DNA of 64,000 nt from Labilibaculum manganireducens (lineage in GTDB: Bacteria; Bacteroidota; Bacteroidia; Bacteroidales; Marinifilaceae): NCBI RefSeq assembly GCF_002843385.1, contig NZ_MVDE01000002.1, positions 186,001-250,000 of the forward strand, in the 5' to 3' direction. The notes under the pieces are model-generated. The model did no database searches and was not told where the DNA came from. It was given only the letters and a program-made list of their open reading frames with translations. A program made the translations under genes and the position numbers. Shown one piece after another: positions 36,661 through 46,116 of the stretch; within the stretch, counting starts at the first letter, position 1, and each line of letters begins with the position of its first letter.

Positions 36661-38094
36661 ATGAATGATAATCATTTAAAAGAAAGAGAAAATATATTAT
36701 CAGAGGCCAATAAAGCCCGATGGGATCTTGGGATTGATCTTCATGATACCGTTATTGAATCCATTTATGAAGATGCTTCCCGAATTGCCAGAAAAACGGT
36801 GAAGCAGAAAGGAGAAAAAGCAGCATATGCTCTGGATTTGAGAATTGATAAAATTGTAACAAGCAGATGGCTTGGTTTTCCGATCATGTTTTTGTTGTTG
36901 GCTTTGGTTTTTTGGCTAACTGTAACAGGAGCCAATTACCCTTCCGGCTTGTTAGCCTCATTCTTAATTGATTATATGCACCCGATCTTAAAAGGCGCAG
37001 CAGCTTCCATTCATATGCCTTGGTGGCTCGATGGTGTTTTAATCGACGGAGCTTACCTTGCAATGGCTTGGGTGATTGCTGTGATGCTGCCTCCTATGGC
37101 GATATTTTTTCCACTTTTTACTTTGCTTGAAGACCTTGGTTATTTGCCAAGGGTGGCATTTAACATGGATAGTCTTTTTCGCAAGGCTGGTGCACATGGC
37201 AAACAGGCATTAACAATGAGTATGGGATTTGGTTGTAATGCGGCAGGGGTAATTGCTGCAAGGGTAATAGATAGTCCCCGGGAACGATTAATTGCCATTA
37301 TTACGAATAATTTTTCCTTATGCAACGGACGATGGCCTACCCAAATACTAATAGCTTCTATTTTTATTGGTGGACTTGTGCCAGCCCAACTGGCAAGTGT
37401 TGTTTCTGCTGGTGCAGTGGTTGGTATCGCTGTTTTGGGAATCTTTTTCAGTTTGGTTGTTTCGTGGGGATTAAGCAAATCAGTTTTGAGGGGGGAAGCG
37501 TCGGCTTTTAGCCTTGAATTACCACCATACCGCCCGCCAAGAATTTGGCAAACACTCTACACCTCGTTGATTGATCGTACCATTATTGTTCTTTGGCGTG
37601 CTGTTATTTTTGCTGTTCCTGCCGGAATTGTAATTTGGTTGGTGGCTAATGTACATATTGGAGAACTAAGTCTGGCAGAATATTTTATTCAGTGGTCCAA
37701 TCCATTTGCATTTGTTTTTGGTCTTAACGGTGTTATTTTGCTCGCCTATATCATTGCTATACCTGCTAATGAAATTGTAATTCCTACAATACTGATGTTA
37801 ACAGTTCTTATTACCGGAGCCAGCGGTGTGGGAGCAGGAACAGGTGTAATATTTGAACTCAACTCTGTAGGCGATACTGCAAACATTCTTCATGCAGGAG
37901 GATGGACTTTACTTACCGGATTGAACTTGATGCTTTTTAGTTTGTTGCATAACCCATGTTCAACAACAATTTATACCATTTTTAAGGAAACAAGGAGTGT
38001 GAAATGGACAGTGGTTTCAACCTTTCTGCCTATTGTGTTAGGCTTTATGGTTTGTTTTTTCACCACACAAATCTGGTATTTATTTTTTGTGTAA
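36661..38094 (+). CDS. feoB: FeoB membrane permease part as a separate protein
   Basis: A 477-residue inner-membrane protein, the C-terminal half of FeoB. A charged linker (about 1-65, DLGIDLHDTVIESIYEDASRI) is followed by helices. Two Gate-domain motifs include GFGCNAAGVIAARVI (about 189) and FSLCNGRWPTQILI (about 217), with conserved cysteines for iron passage. The FeoB C region has IPANEIVIPTILML. The ATG at 36661 is preferred over an in-frame upstream start at 36619 that would overlap the GTPase gene. It is followed by a perfect palindromic terminator. With the preceding two genes it forms one ferrous iron uptake operon. Confidence 0.88.
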   Translation: MNDNHLKERENILSEANKARWDLGIDLHDTVIESIYEDASRIARKTVKQKGEKAAYALDLRIDKIVTSRWLGFPIMFLLLALVFWLTVTGANYPSGLLASFLIDYMHPILKGAAASIHMPWWLDGVLIDGAYLAMAWVIAVMLPPMAIFFPLFTLLEDLGYLPRVAFNMDSLFRKAGAHGKQALTMSMGFGCNAAGVIAARVIDSPRERLIAIITNNFSLCNGRWPTQILIASIFIGGLVPAQLASVVSAGAVVGIAVLGIFFSLVVSWGLSKSVLRGEASAFSLELPPYRPPRIWQTLYTSLIDRTIIVLWRAVIFAVPAGIVIWLVANVHIGELSLAEYFIQWSNPFAFVFGLNGVILLAYIIAIPANEIVIPTILMLTVLITGASGVGAGTGVIFELNSVGDTANILHAGGWTLLTGLNLMLFSLLHNPCSTTIYTIFKETRSVKWTVVSTFLPIVLGFMVCFFTTQIWYLFFV

Positions 38095-38195
38095 AACGAA
38101 ACTGTATTCCTGTTATTTAGTGTATGCAGGAAATTAGGTTTTTTTTTAAAAGCTTCTGAAAATGAAAGTTTTAAAAACAAGAGTAACTAAATACA

Positions 38196-38227
38196 AAAGA
38201 CCAATTCATATGAATTGGTCTTTCTTT
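38196..38227. terminator. Bidirectional terminator between feoB and the DUF4097-like gene
   Basis: AAAGACCAATTCAT and ATGAATTGGTCTTT form a perfect 28-bp palindrome (38196-38223), followed by CTTTTTT on the plus strand and preceded by AAA on the left. Confidence 0.85.
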
Positions 38228-38259
38228 TTTGTTTTCTGATTTTCCTTTTCAGGAGATAT

Positions 38260-39306
38260 TTACTGCAATCTAATCTTGCAGTTATTTGCTCTGATATTCA
38301 GTTTCGAGAATGCTTTTTTGTCTCCAACACGGCCTTTTGCCACAAAAGTCTTTTTATCAGCAGTTTCTTTGTTCGCTAAGATGAAGTCTTTCGAATTATC
38401 GAATTTTACTGACTTGTGATTGATTTCATAATCAATCTGAGCACCTTCCATAAAACTAAGGCCAACATCTCCGTATTTCGAGTCTATTTTTATGAACGAA
38501 AACATGTTGTTGATGTTGAAGATATTGATGTGTCCAAATTTCTGATCGTAGTCAACTTCACCTCCCAATTGGCTAATTTCAATTTTGCTGAAGTTTGATG
38601 ATCCGTACAGGTATTCCAATTCTTTAATGTCGAATTTATCGCGGGCAGAAGTCATGCTAATGTTATCGGCAACACCAATCGTAAATTCAGAATCGCGGCT
38701 CTCACCGGTTAATTTGCCGGCATTTTCGATATTTACTTTAGAGTTGGCCACGTTTAATTTGGAATCACTCAGTTGTTCAACTTTAAAAGTACATCCTGTA
38801 ATTGTAAAGCTGTTTTCACCATATAAGCTCTCTGCAGTAAAATTCCCATTTGTTAAATCAAGAATTAGGTTGCCATCATGACTATCCATAAAAACATCTC
38901 CATCTTTCTGGATAATTTCTAATTTAACGTTGGAAGGTAACTGTACGGTGTAACTGATCTTTATTTCTCCCTTGTTAAAAAGAGAATTGGTGAGTTTTTT
39001 TAGTGTGAAAAAATCTCCAAATACGGTTTCAGCAGATAGTTGAGCTTCTCCTTCTGTAAAATCGATATTGATATCATCGGTCATCCTTTTTGTTTTCTCA
39101 TCATCCGACCCCTCTACACTAATAAGTACCTCGAATTTAATTTCAGGATTGTCCCAGTGTTTAATCTGAATTTTACTGTATTTTGATTCAATTTTAAGAT
39201 TTTCTCCGGCTTTAAACGTCTTCTCAATTTTTTTGTGTTTGGTTACTGCATTTGCTGATCCAACAAAAAGGCAGATGCCAAAAAGTGCAAATAGTAATCG
39301 TCTCAT
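38260..39306 (-). CDS. Secreted DUF4097-like beta-solenoid protein
   Basis: A 348-residue exported protein. The start at 39306 gives the signal peptide MRRLLFALFGICLFVGSANA. The mature part is almost all short beta strands (KIESKYSKIQIKHWDNPEI, DGDVFMDSHDGNLILDLTN, SKYGDVGLSF) in the repeated pattern of DUF4097/DUF2807 putative adhesins. The terminal NIRANNCKIRLQ matches the family's habit of ending in a strand. It is the last gene of a minus-strand run after lnt. The function is unknown. Envelope-stress-linked regulation is common for such proteins but not visible here. Confidence 0.72.
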   Translation of the reverse strand: MRRLLFALFGICLFVGSANAVTKHKKIEKTFKAGENLKIESKYSKIQIKHWDNPEIKFEVLISVEGSDDEKTKRMTDDINIDFTEGEAQLSAETVFGDFFTLKKLTNSLFNKGEIKISYTVQLPSNVKLEIIQKDGDVFMDSHDGNLILDLTNGNFTAESLYGENSFTITGCTFKVEQLSDSKLNVANSKVNIENAGKLTGESRDSEFTIGVADNISMTSARDKFDIKELEYLYGSSNFSKIEISQLGGEVDYDQKFGHINIFNINNMFSFIKIDSKYGDVGLSFMEGAQIDYEINHKSVKFDNSKDFILANKETADKKTFVAKGRVGDKKAFSKLNIRANNCKIRLQ

Positions 39307-39373
39307 AGTATTTGTATTTATTATTTTAAATGAACTGTTTACAATGTTTAATCTGATAGTAAATGTAAAATAT

Positions 39374-40897
39374 TTAACTACTTCCTGAAGTATTAGATTG
39401 TGTTGCAATACGAATTTTAACAAAGATTAATAAAAGAGTGGCTATAAACAGACAAATCCGGCCTATGTAATCTCCATGCTCGGAGTAAAAGGTTTTATTT
39501 TCCCGTAATTTTAACCTGCCGGTCAGCACCTCTTTTTTCCACCATGTACTCTTAGCAATAATTATGCCTTTTGAGTTGATGTGAGCAGAAATTCCATTGT
39601 TGGCAACCCGAATATAGTCTCTGCGGGTTTCAATGGCTCTTAAGCGGCTAAAATTGAAATGATGTTTGTATCCCGGAGTTGTTTTCCACCATCCGTCATT
39701 GGTAATCATACAAAGAAAACCAGGAAGTTCCGGAACTCTTTGAGCACAATAATCTCCAAAAATTGATTCGAAGCAGACAACAGGAACTAATGCCATGGAA
39801 TCAGATAAGAAATAGTCAATATCATTCCTGCTGCTATAGGTTCCCTGGTATCCACCAATTTCAATTGAATAGTCTTTTAAAAAGCTAAGGTATTTATCGA
39901 ACGGCACTCGTTCAAATAAAGGAACAAGCTTTGTTTTGTGGTAAAACTGAGGAGTTATTGTGTCGGTTAAAAATAATGCTGAATTGAATGATTCTGATTC
40001 AATTTTGCTGTGAGTTCCAACTAGTATTTTCGTTTTAGGATATTTCTTTTTTAAATCGAGTAATCGTAAATAGTTGTAAGATTGTTTTGGATTATTTTCA
40101 TCGATATATTTTAAAATTACGGTTTCCGGCGCCAATAAAAAATCGGGATGGTGAATGCCGCACACCGAATCTGCTGTGGTCATAAAATCCGCAAAGTGTT
40201 TTTCTTCATTTTCGGGAACAAATTTTTCGTTGTACGGATCTAAATTTGGCTGAATTAGTACGAAGCTTTTGGTTCCGATTCCATTTTCCTTTTGGTGATA
40301 CAGAAAAATGGAGTAGAGGAAAGGAATACCAATTAAAAGAAACATTCCAACAGATCTAAAAACGATGTTCTTTTTTTGATTTTTTATCAGAGAAAAGAAT
40401 CCGATATTTATTGAGATCACCCATAAACTTCCGCCTCTTGTGCCTGTAATTTCGTACCACTGTATCCATTTCGGTGCTGAAGCAAAAGCATTCCCCAAAT
40501 TCAACCAGGGCCAGGCTAAATCCCACCAGGTATCGAAATATTCAAAGCCCAGCCAAATAAGCAGGAAGGGAAAGAGAATAGAAATTTTCAAGTGCTTTCT
40601 CGATCGGCTAATCAGCCATAAAATCAGCGCAAATAAAAGAGAATTAATAAGTATGATGAGGATTACACCTGTGATTTGAGCTTTGCCCACCCACCAATAT
40701 GCCAGAATGTTCCACACTAAAAAACTCAGAAAAGCATAGTTGAAAAGTGTGTAAGGATTGTGGTGATTAATTGTTTTTTCCTCCAGCCATAAAAGAGGAA
40801 TCCATGCAAAAAAAATGAGCGGAAAAAGTTGTGGTATGCAAAAAGGCATGCCCAGCAAAAGACCTGATGCAATGGCAAATAATATGTTTTTTTTCAC
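39374..40897 (-). CDS. lnt: Apolipoprotein N-acyltransferase
   Basis: A 507-residue inner-membrane enzyme that adds the third acyl chain to lipoproteins. Six or more N-terminal helices (about 1-200) precede a nitrilase-like catalytic domain with the Glu in LLAPETVI (near 255), the Lys region YHKTKLVPLFERVP (near 320), and the Cys in VVCFESIFG (near 373). The C-terminal helix LCLFIATLLLIFVKI completes the family layout. It starts 1 base after the DMT permease stop, so the two are coupled. The many lipoproteins in this window are its expected substrates. Confidence 0.93.
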   Translation of the reverse strand: MKKNILFAIASGLLLGMPFCIPQLFPLIFFAWIPLLWLEEKTINHHNPYTLFNYAFLSFLVWNILAYWWVGKAQITGVILIILINSLLFALILWLISRSRKHLKISILFPFLLIWLGFEYFDTWWDLAWPWLNLGNAFASAPKWIQWYEITGTRGGSLWVISINIGFFSLIKNQKKNIVFRSVGMFLLIGIPFLYSIFLYHQKENGIGTKSFVLIQPNLDPYNEKFVPENEEKHFADFMTTADSVCGIHHPDFLLAPETVILKYIDENNPKQSYNYLRLLDLKKKYPKTKILVGTHSKIESESFNSALFLTDTITPQFYHKTKLVPLFERVPFDKYLSFLKDYSIEIGGYQGTYSSRNDIDYFLSDSMALVPVVCFESIFGDYCAQRVPELPGFLCMITNDGWWKTTPGYKHHFNFSRLRAIETRRDYIRVANNGISAHINSKGIIIAKSTWWKKEVLTGRLKLRENKTFYSEHGDYIGRICLFIATLLLIFVKIRIATQSNTSGSS

Positions 40898-40898
40898 G

Positions 40899-41765
40899 TT
40901 ATCGATGAGTTAGATGAACTCCAACTAAGATAATAAATATGGATGCGGTTTGAGCAATAGAAATATGATCCCCGCCAATTACAATGCCCCAAAAGATGGC
41001 AATAATGGGAATAATGTAGGCTATTGATGCGGCAAAAACATGCGAGGATTTTTTGATTAGCTGATTGTATAAAATAACTCCTGCGAAAGTTAATACAGCC
41101 AGCAAACCAAGCATTAATGCACTTTTCGATAAGCTTTTTGATAGCAAAGGTGCACTTAAATCGGTGAAAGCCAGAAAAATTCCAGCCATGGGGCCAACAA
41201 ATAGAAATGCCAGAGAAGCTATTTCTGTTCCGGTAAGTTTAGGCAATGAAAAACTGACAATGTTTATGCTGATTGCTACCGATAAAATGGCCATAAATAC
41301 GTAAAAAACACCCCAGAAATACGATGATCCGAAAGAATCTCCGGAAAAGCTAATGATAAGTGTTCCTGCAAATCCCAGTAAAATTCCGACCAGCACTTTT
41401 TTATTCGTACCTGCTTTAAAAAAAAGAATGGCAATCAGCAATGTAATCATTGGTAGCATAGCATTTAGCATGCCTGCCACCGAAGAGTTGATTTGGGTTT
41501 GCGCTTTGGCGAAAAAGTAGGCCGGGCCAATATTTCCTGTGATTCCTGAAAGTAGTAACGGAAGTATGTTTTCTTTCGAAAGTTTTCTGGTGTTTTTAAT
41601 AATCAGAGGAATAAATAGCAGGAATGAAAAAAATACCTGAAAAGCAGCCACTTGATTGTGGCTGAAACTTTCCAATGCAATCTCCCTCAAAATATATGGA
41701 CTTCCCCAAATAAAAGAAACTAAAATCAGTAATAGCCAATTGTTATATTTTTGGGGCAGTATCAT
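40899..41765 (-). CDS. DMT-superfamily permease with two EamA domains
   Basis: A 288-residue inner-membrane protein with ten predicted helices in two EamA repeats. The first has SFIWGSPYILREIALESFS and the second VLTFAGVILYNQLIKKSSHVFAASIAYIIPI. The C-terminal ILVGVHLTHR is typical. The substrate is unknown, and amino acid or metabolite export is the usual guess for the family. It lies between DUF4924 (20 bases upstream) and lnt (1 base downstream) in one transcription unit. Confidence 0.9.
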   Translation of the reverse strand: MILPQKYNNWLLLILVSFIWGSPYILREIALESFSHNQVAAFQVFFSFLLFIPLIIKNTRKLSKENILPLLLSGITGNIGPAYFFAKAQTQINSSVAGMLNAMLPMITLLIAILFFKAGTNKKVLVGILLGFAGTLIISFSGDSFGSSYFWGVFYVFMAILSVAISINIVSFSLPKLTGTEIASLAFLFVGPMAGIFLAFTDLSAPLLSKSLSKSALMLGLLAVLTFAGVILYNQLIKKSSHVFAASIAYIIPIIAIFWGIVIGGDHISIAQTASIFIILVGVHLTHR

Positions 41766-41785
41766 TATCTTGGGGTGTTGTGTAA

Positions 41786-42325
41786 TTATTCGTTTTCTTC
41801 TTCGAAAGCCTTGTATTTCGCAGTTAATTCAGAAATCATTTGGCTGAAAGTAGTAATTGCCGAGAGGGTGTCTTTCGAGATTTCTTTTCCTTGAAGTTTA
41901 AGCATTAAAATACCATACAAAGCAGTAAGGCATACCTCAATGTCGTTGTTTTCCTGGGTTGCTTTCGATTTTTCGCGAAATTCGGTTATGTTGCCAAGAG
42001 CCTGCTGATAATGGCTGTTGTAGGCTGAATCTTTGCCTTTTGTTAGTAGATAAACATGGAAATCGTAAAGTTCGTTTATGTTGTTCTTAAGGATTTGAAG
42101 ATGTCCTGTTTCTTCCACCTTTTCAATCTTCATCATTTCAATCAGATTTTCGTACCAGTCTCTAATTTCGTTTTGAGCAGCTTCCGGCTGATTGAATTGT
42201 TTGATGATGTTTTCGTCAATTTTATCGATGTTGAATTGATAAGCTCTGATGATATCCTCAACTTGCCACATGTAAAGGATGTATTCTGCTAAATTCGTTT
42301 TCTTTTTATCCTGTGCTATTATCAT
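41786..42325 (-). CDS. DUF4924 family protein
   Basis: A 179-residue, mostly helical acidic protein of unknown function. It begins MIIAQDKKKTNLAEYILYMWQVEDIIRA, the conserved N-terminus of DUF4924. A longer frame to 42376 would overlap the S4 gene and is rejected. The interior DWYENLIEMMKIE and HLQILKNNINELYDFH are also typical. It is found widely in Bacteroidota and occurs here within a translation- and RNA-related block. Confidence 0.85.
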   Translation of the reverse strand: MIIAQDKKKTNLAEYILYMWQVEDIIRAYQFNIDKIDENIIKQFNQPEAAQNEIRDWYENLIEMMKIEKVEETGHLQILKNNINELYDFHVYLLTKGKDSAYNSHYQQALGNITEFREKSKATQENNDIEVCLTALYGILMLKLQGKEISKDTLSAITTFSQMISELTAKYKAFEEENE

Positions 42326-42353
42326 ATTTTTTTCTTGTCGGTTCCTGATGTGT

Positions 42354-42731
42354 TTATTCCTTCTTAAGCTTATCAATTAATCTGCGATCTAATTTTGTTG
42401 GTCTTCCAATACCTCTGTCCCGTGATTCAAAACCACGAGTATTGGTTGCTTCCAATAAATCCAATTGATCCTGAGCAGTTATGTCTTTTACAAAGTCAAC
42501 GGCCAATTTTGCTCCCATCCGTTTGCCGGATATAGCTGTAACCAAATAACTGCGGGTAATAGGTGGTACACGCACATCAATTTGTTCGTTTAACCTTACT
42601 TCGCGCGATGGTTTCACGTGTACACCACCAATGGTAACTTTTCCTTTTTTACAAGCTTCGGCCGCCATACTTCTGGTTTTGAAAATACGTACAGCCCACA
42701 GCCATTTGTCTACTCTAACCTTATCATCCAT
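42354..42731 (-). CDS. S4-domain RNA-binding protein (HslR-like)
   Basis: A 125-residue protein with an N-terminal S4 domain (RVDKWLWAVRIFKTRSMAAEACKKG at about 5-30; VTIGGVHVKPSREV). A basic tail RGFESRDRGIGRPTKLDRR follows. This is the plan of Hsp15/HslR, which rescues stalled 50S subunits carrying peptidyl-tRNA. The location directly after pth (peptidyl-tRNA hydrolase), with a 13-base gap, fits a role in ribosome rescue. Confidence 0.9.
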   Translation of the reverse strand: MDDKVRVDKWLWAVRIFKTRSMAAEACKKGKVTIGGVHVKPSREVRLNEQIDVRVPPITRSYLVTAISGKRMGAKLAVDFVKDITAQDQLDLLEATNTRGFESRDRGIGRPTKLDRRLIDKLKKE

Positions 42732-42744
42732 GGCTTCTTATTTT

Positions 42745-43386
42745 TTAACTGCCTGATTTTTTTGTATTGTATGCTGTCATGGTTCTCTGGATACCAATGG
42801 TACTCATTCCTTTTATCATGTTGATACAGATTTTAAAGAGTTCAGGTAGTTTTTCCAGCTCTTCAGGCGACCATTCACCTAAAACGTAGTCTACTTGCTG
42901 TCCTTTGCTAAAATCGGAACCAATTCCAAAACGCAGGCGGTTATAGTTTTGGTGTCCCAGTATCTCATTGATGTGTTTTAATCCGTTATGACCGGCATCA
43001 CTTCCTTTCGGACGCAATCGTAAAGTTTCAAACGGCAAGGCAAGGTCATCAACCAAAACCATCATGTTTTCAACGGGTATTTTTTCTTTCTGAAGCCAGT
43101 AATTAACCGATTTTCCACTTAAATTCATGTAAGTGTTTGGCTTTACAAGTACAAAGATCCGGCCTTTAAACTTGTATTCAGCAACAGCTCCATATCTTGC
43201 TTCTTTGAATTCTATATTAGCTGTCTCGGCAAGAGCATCCAAAATACGAAATCCTATATTGTGTCTTGTGTTTGCGTATTCAGCACCAATGTTGCCAAGT
43301 CCGACAATCAGATATTTCATCTCAATATTATTTTCTTGCAGCGGATGTTTAGTCTGCCCAAATAGTTTTTTTAGAAATTGTATCAT
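42745..43386 (-). CDS. pth: Peptidyl-tRNA hydrolase
   Basis: A 213-residue enzyme that frees tRNA from dropped-off peptidyl-tRNA. Motifs are [22 protein letters not shown] with the catalytic His, [32 protein letters not shown] with the catalytic Asp, and GHNGLKHI. The start at 43386 keeps an N-terminal extension ([13 protein letters not shown]) of about 22 residues before the conserved core. A start at 43320 (MKYLIVGLG) would give the standard length. It lies downstream of L25, a gene order widely conserved in bacteria. Confidence 0.95.
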   Translation of the reverse strand: MIQFLKKLFGQTKHPLQENNIEMKYLIVGLGNIGAEYANTRHNIGFRILDALAETANIEFKEARYGAVAEYKFKGRIFVLVKPNTYMNLSGKSVNYWLQKEKIPVENMMVLVDDLALPFETLRLRPKGSDAGHNGLKHINEILGHQNYNRLRFGIGSDFSKGQQVDYVLGEWSPEELEKLPELFKICINMIKGMSTIGIQRTMTAYNTKKSGS

Positions 43387-43471
43387 AACAAATCCAAAGT
43401 TAGAATATTCACGGCATTTTCCATGAAAACTTTGCATTCATTCCATCCTTCATTTTAGGAACGAAGGATAT

Positions 43472-43507
43472 TAAAAAAACCTCCCATTCTTCAATAAATG
43501 GGAGGTT
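43472..43507 (-). terminator. Terminator after the L25 gene
   Basis: AACCTCCCATT (43478-43488) and AATGGGAGGTT (43497-43507) pair perfectly. On the minus strand the stem is followed by six Ts. It lies between L25 and pth and may attenuate rather than fully stop transcription. Confidence 0.85.
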
Positions 43508-43550
43508 ATATTTATTTGCTTCATTGTGCTGAGCAAAATAGTGTTGAAAT

Positions 43551-44123
43551 CTATTTTGCAGCCATAGCAGCAGCACGGGCAGCTCTTGTAAGCTTAACTT
43601 GAACAACTACTGATTTCTTAGAATTAAGAAGTTCTAAGTTATCATAAGTGAGTTCTCCAACCTGAATACTTTTTCCAAGTCCAAGGTGGCTGACTTTAAC
43701 AAGAAGATTTTCCGGAAGATCAGCCATTAGACCTTTTACCTTAAGTTTTCTTGAGATAACTGCTAATTTACCACCAGACTGAACACCGATTGCGAATCCT
43801 TCAACTCGAATTGGCAATTCAACTTCGAATGCTTTGTCTTCAAATACCTGATAGAAATCAGCATGTAAAGCTTTGTCATTAACCGGGTGATACTGAACAT
43901 CTCTTAATACACAAGAGAATTTTTTTCCTTCAATATCTGCATTGATAACGTAAACATCTGGCGTAAAAAGTAATTTACCCAATACTTTTTCGTTAATAGC
44001 AAAGTGAATATTTTCACCACCACCATATACTTCACATGGTACCATTTCTTCTCTGCGAAGAGCTTTGTTTGCTTTTTTTCCTAAATCTGTTCTTAAAGAA
44101 CCTTTTAATTCAAAAACTTTCAT
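43551..44123 (-). CDS. rplY: 50S ribosomal protein L25 (general stress protein CTC type)
   Basis: A 190-residue protein that binds 5S rRNA. The N-terminal L25 domain (1-90) has LKGSLRTDLGKKANKALRR, VPCEVYGGGENIHFAI and FSCVLRDVQYHPVNDKALHADF. A C-terminal TL5/CTC beta domain (95-185) has ELPIRVEGFAIGVQSGGKL and VKVSHLGLGKSIQVGEL. The tail is Ala/Arg-rich (RAARAAAMAAK). The two-domain length distinguishes it from the short E. coli L25. Confidence 0.96.
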   Translation of the reverse strand: MKVFELKGSLRTDLGKKANKALRREEMVPCEVYGGGENIHFAINEKVLGKLLFTPDVYVINADIEGKKFSCVLRDVQYHPVNDKALHADFYQVFEDKAFEVELPIRVEGFAIGVQSGGKLAVISRKLKVKGLMADLPENLLVKVSHLGLGKSIQVGELTYDNLELLNSKKSVVVQVKLTRAARAAAMAAK

Positions 44124-44229
44124 TTCCTTGAAATTATGTGCTACTCAAAATAAACGTCATCACCCGGTAAAAAAGCTCCGTTTACTTCCCATTACACGTT
44201 TATAAAATATTTTACCGAAAAAATCTGCG

Positions 44230-44237
44230 CAAAGATA
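44230..44237 (-). promoter_or_regulatory. Candidate -7 box (TATCTTTG) for rplY
   Basis: On the minus strand TATCTTTG, followed by CGC, matches TAnnTTTG and lies about 100 bases before the L25 start, just beyond the prs stop. No clear -33 element. Confidence 0.4.
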
Positions 44238-44241
44238 TAAA

Positions 44242-45174
44242 TTATAATATGAAATTGGAACTGATTGATTCGCAATTATAAACATTAAGAATTGTTTTTG
44301 CGAAAATATCAGCAATAGTCAATTCTTTAATTTTTGAACATTCGCTTTTTAAAGGTATCGAGTCTGTGAAAACAACCTCTTCCAAAGCCGATTCTTCAAT
44401 TCTTTCATAGGCAGGACCGGATAGAACAGCATGTGTTGCAATAGCACGTACACTAAGAGCACCTTTCTCTTTTAACATGTTGGCGGCTTTTGTAATTGTG
44501 CCTGCCGTATCAATCATGTCATCAACAATTACCACATGTCTGCCATCAACATCGCCAATTGCAGTCATTTCACCAACAACATTCGCTTTTTCGCGGGATT
44601 TGTGGCAGATAGCCAAACCTGCATTTAAATATTTTGCGTAAGTATTCGCTCTTTTACTACCACCCATATCAGGAGAAGCAACAACCAGATTATCCAATTT
44701 TAAATTTTCGATGTAAGGAAGAAGTACAGAGGAACCATACAAGTGATCAACAGGAATGTCAAAAAATCCTTGAATTTGGTCAGCATGAAGATCCATTGTC
44801 ATTACACGGTCAACGCCTGCAGCCATAAGTAAATTGGCAACTAATTTGGCTCCAATCGCAACTCTGGGACGGTCTTTTCGATCCTGACGGGCAAATCCAA
44901 AATAAGGGATTACTGCAATAACTTTGTAAGCAGATGCTCTTTTGGCCGCATCAATCATTAGCAATAACTCCATCAAGTTATCAGTTGGGGGATAAGTTGA
45001 TTGGATAATGAATACTTGAGCACCTCTTACAGTTTCTTCGTAACAGACTTCAAATTCACCATCACTAAATCTTGTGATGCTTGATTTTCCTAACTGCAAT
45101 CCTGCTGCTTTTGCAATTTCACCTGCTAAATACTCACTGTTCGAACCAGAAAAGATTTTAATCGGGGCTTTCAT
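44242..45174 (-). CDS. prs: Ribose-phosphate pyrophosphokinase
   Basis: A 310-residue enzyme that makes PRPP from ribose 5-phosphate and ATP for nucleotide, histidine and NAD synthesis. Conserved motifs are FSDGEFEVCYEETVRG, FIIQSTYPPTDNLMELL, YFGFARQDRKDRPR (ATP loop), [19 protein letters not shown], and the PRPP loop VVIVDDMIDTAGT. The length is normal. It lies upstream of L25 and pth, a common bacterial arrangement. Confidence 0.96.
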   Translation of the reverse strand: MKAPIKIFSGSNSEYLAGEIAKAAGLQLGKSSITRFSDGEFEVCYEETVRGAQVFIIQSTYPPTDNLMELLLMIDAAKRASAYKVIAVIPYFGFARQDRKDRPRVAIGAKLVANLLMAAGVDRVMTMDLHADQIQGFFDIPVDHLYGSSVLLPYIENLKLDNLVVASPDMGGSKRANTYAKYLNAGLAICHKSREKANVVGEMTAIGDVDGRHVVIVDDMIDTAGTITKAANMLKEKGALSVRAIATHAVLSGPAYERIEESALEEVVFTDSIPLKSECSKIKELTIADIFAKTILNVYNCESISSNFIL

Positions 45175-45217
45175 TAAAATATTATTTGTTTATAAATCAG
45201 ATAACTATTGTACTGTG

Positions 45218-45225
45218 CAAATTTA
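45218..45225 (-). promoter_or_regulatory. Candidate -7 box (TAAATTTG) for prs
   Basis: On the minus strand TAAATTTG lies about 45 bases upstream of the prs ATG and fits TAnnTTTG. A TTTTG at 45239-45243 is closer than the usual -33 distance, so the call is tentative. Confidence 0.35.
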
Positions 45226-45310
45226 TGAATTATTGCGTCAAAAAACTGATTTTAGTCAAGGTGCCGCAATTTATTTTATCCATTTTAAAGGATAATTTAT
45301 TTTGTTTAAA

Positions 45311-45340
45311 TAAAAAAGAAGATGTCTTTACGAGATCTTC
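45311..45340 (-). terminator. Terminator after engB
   Basis: GAAGAT (45318-45323) pairs with ATCTTC (45335-45340). Reading on the minus strand the stem is followed by TTTTTTA. Confidence 0.65.
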
Positions 45341-45348
45341 CTTTATTG

Positions 45349-45963
45349 TTATTTTCGCTTTTGAAGCAAAACCGTTTTGTTGGTTTCATCAATAGAATTT
45401 AATATTTCGTCTTTCCCTAATCCACTTGATGCCGAACTAATGAAGTAAGGGGGCATTTCTTCCCATGTATTCAATAACTCAGTTTTGTAGGCTTTAATGT
45501 TCTCCGATAATTTTTGTTTGCCAAGCTTATCAGCCTTTGTGAATATAATAGAGAAAGGGATTCCGTTTACACCTAACCATTCCATAAAATCAACATCTTT
45601 GGCTTGAGGTTCGTGTCTGCAATCCACAAGTACAAATAAGTTGATAAGATTGGGACGGCTTTCAATAAAGCTGAAAATTAACTTGGAAAACCGTTGTTTG
45701 GTATTCTTTGCAACTTTAGCAAAACCATATCCCGGTAAATCTACCAAATACCATTCATCATTAATTAAGAAATGATTAACCAATTGTGTCTTACCAGGCT
45801 TGGTAGAAATTTTTGCCAAACCTTTATGATTGGTCAGCATGTTTATAAGTGAAGACTTTCCAACATTCGAACGTCCGATAAAAGCATATTCTGCTTTATT
45901 ATCGGTCGGACATTTTCTTATATCCGAATTGGACATCACAAATTTAGCACTAGTAATATTCAT
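45349..45963 (-). CDS. engB: Ribosome biogenesis GTP-binding protein YsxC/EngB
   Basis: A 204-residue GTPase needed for 50S subunit assembly. It has [17 protein letters not shown] (G1), [15 protein letters not shown] (G2), [12 protein letters not shown] (G3), FTKADKLGK (G4) and [13 protein letters not shown] (G5). The start at 45963 gives the conserved [19 protein letters not shown]. The frame extends upstream to 46026 without conserved residues. It is a single gene flanked by terminators. Confidence 0.96.
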   Translation of the reverse strand: MNITSAKFVMSNSDIRKCPTDNKAEYAFIGRSNVGKSSLINMLTNHKGLAKISTKPGKTQLVNHFLINDEWYLVDLPGYGFAKVAKNTKQRFSKLIFSFIESRPNLINLFVLVDCRHEPQAKDVDFMEWLGVNGIPFSIIFTKADKLGKQKLSENIKAYKTELLNTWEEMPPYFISSASSGLGKDEILNSIDETNKTVLLQKRK

Positions 45964-46061
45964 GGAGTATTTTGTTTTACGTTGCAAAGTTATACAGATT
46001 CTTATCTTTTCCGAAAAATGATTCAACTTTATTGACTGATCATCCCATATTGTATGGGAAT

Positions 46062-46097
46062 AAAAAAATCCTCTTTTTAATTGTCTAAAAAGAGGAT
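46062..46097 (-). terminator. Terminator after manA
   Basis: ATCCTCTTTTT (46068-46078) and AAAAAGAGGAT (46087-46097) pair perfectly. On the minus strand a T7 tract follows. A second small palindrome (CCCATATTGTATGGG) lies just beyond, near 46044-46058. Confidence 0.88.
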
Positions 46098-46116
46098 CGT
46101 ATAATTTATTATCAGT

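Noticed and set aside
43445-43469. Second hairpin (ATCCTTC/GAAGGAT) upstream of pth
   Set aside because: A short stem with a long loop next to a much better terminator, so not called separately.
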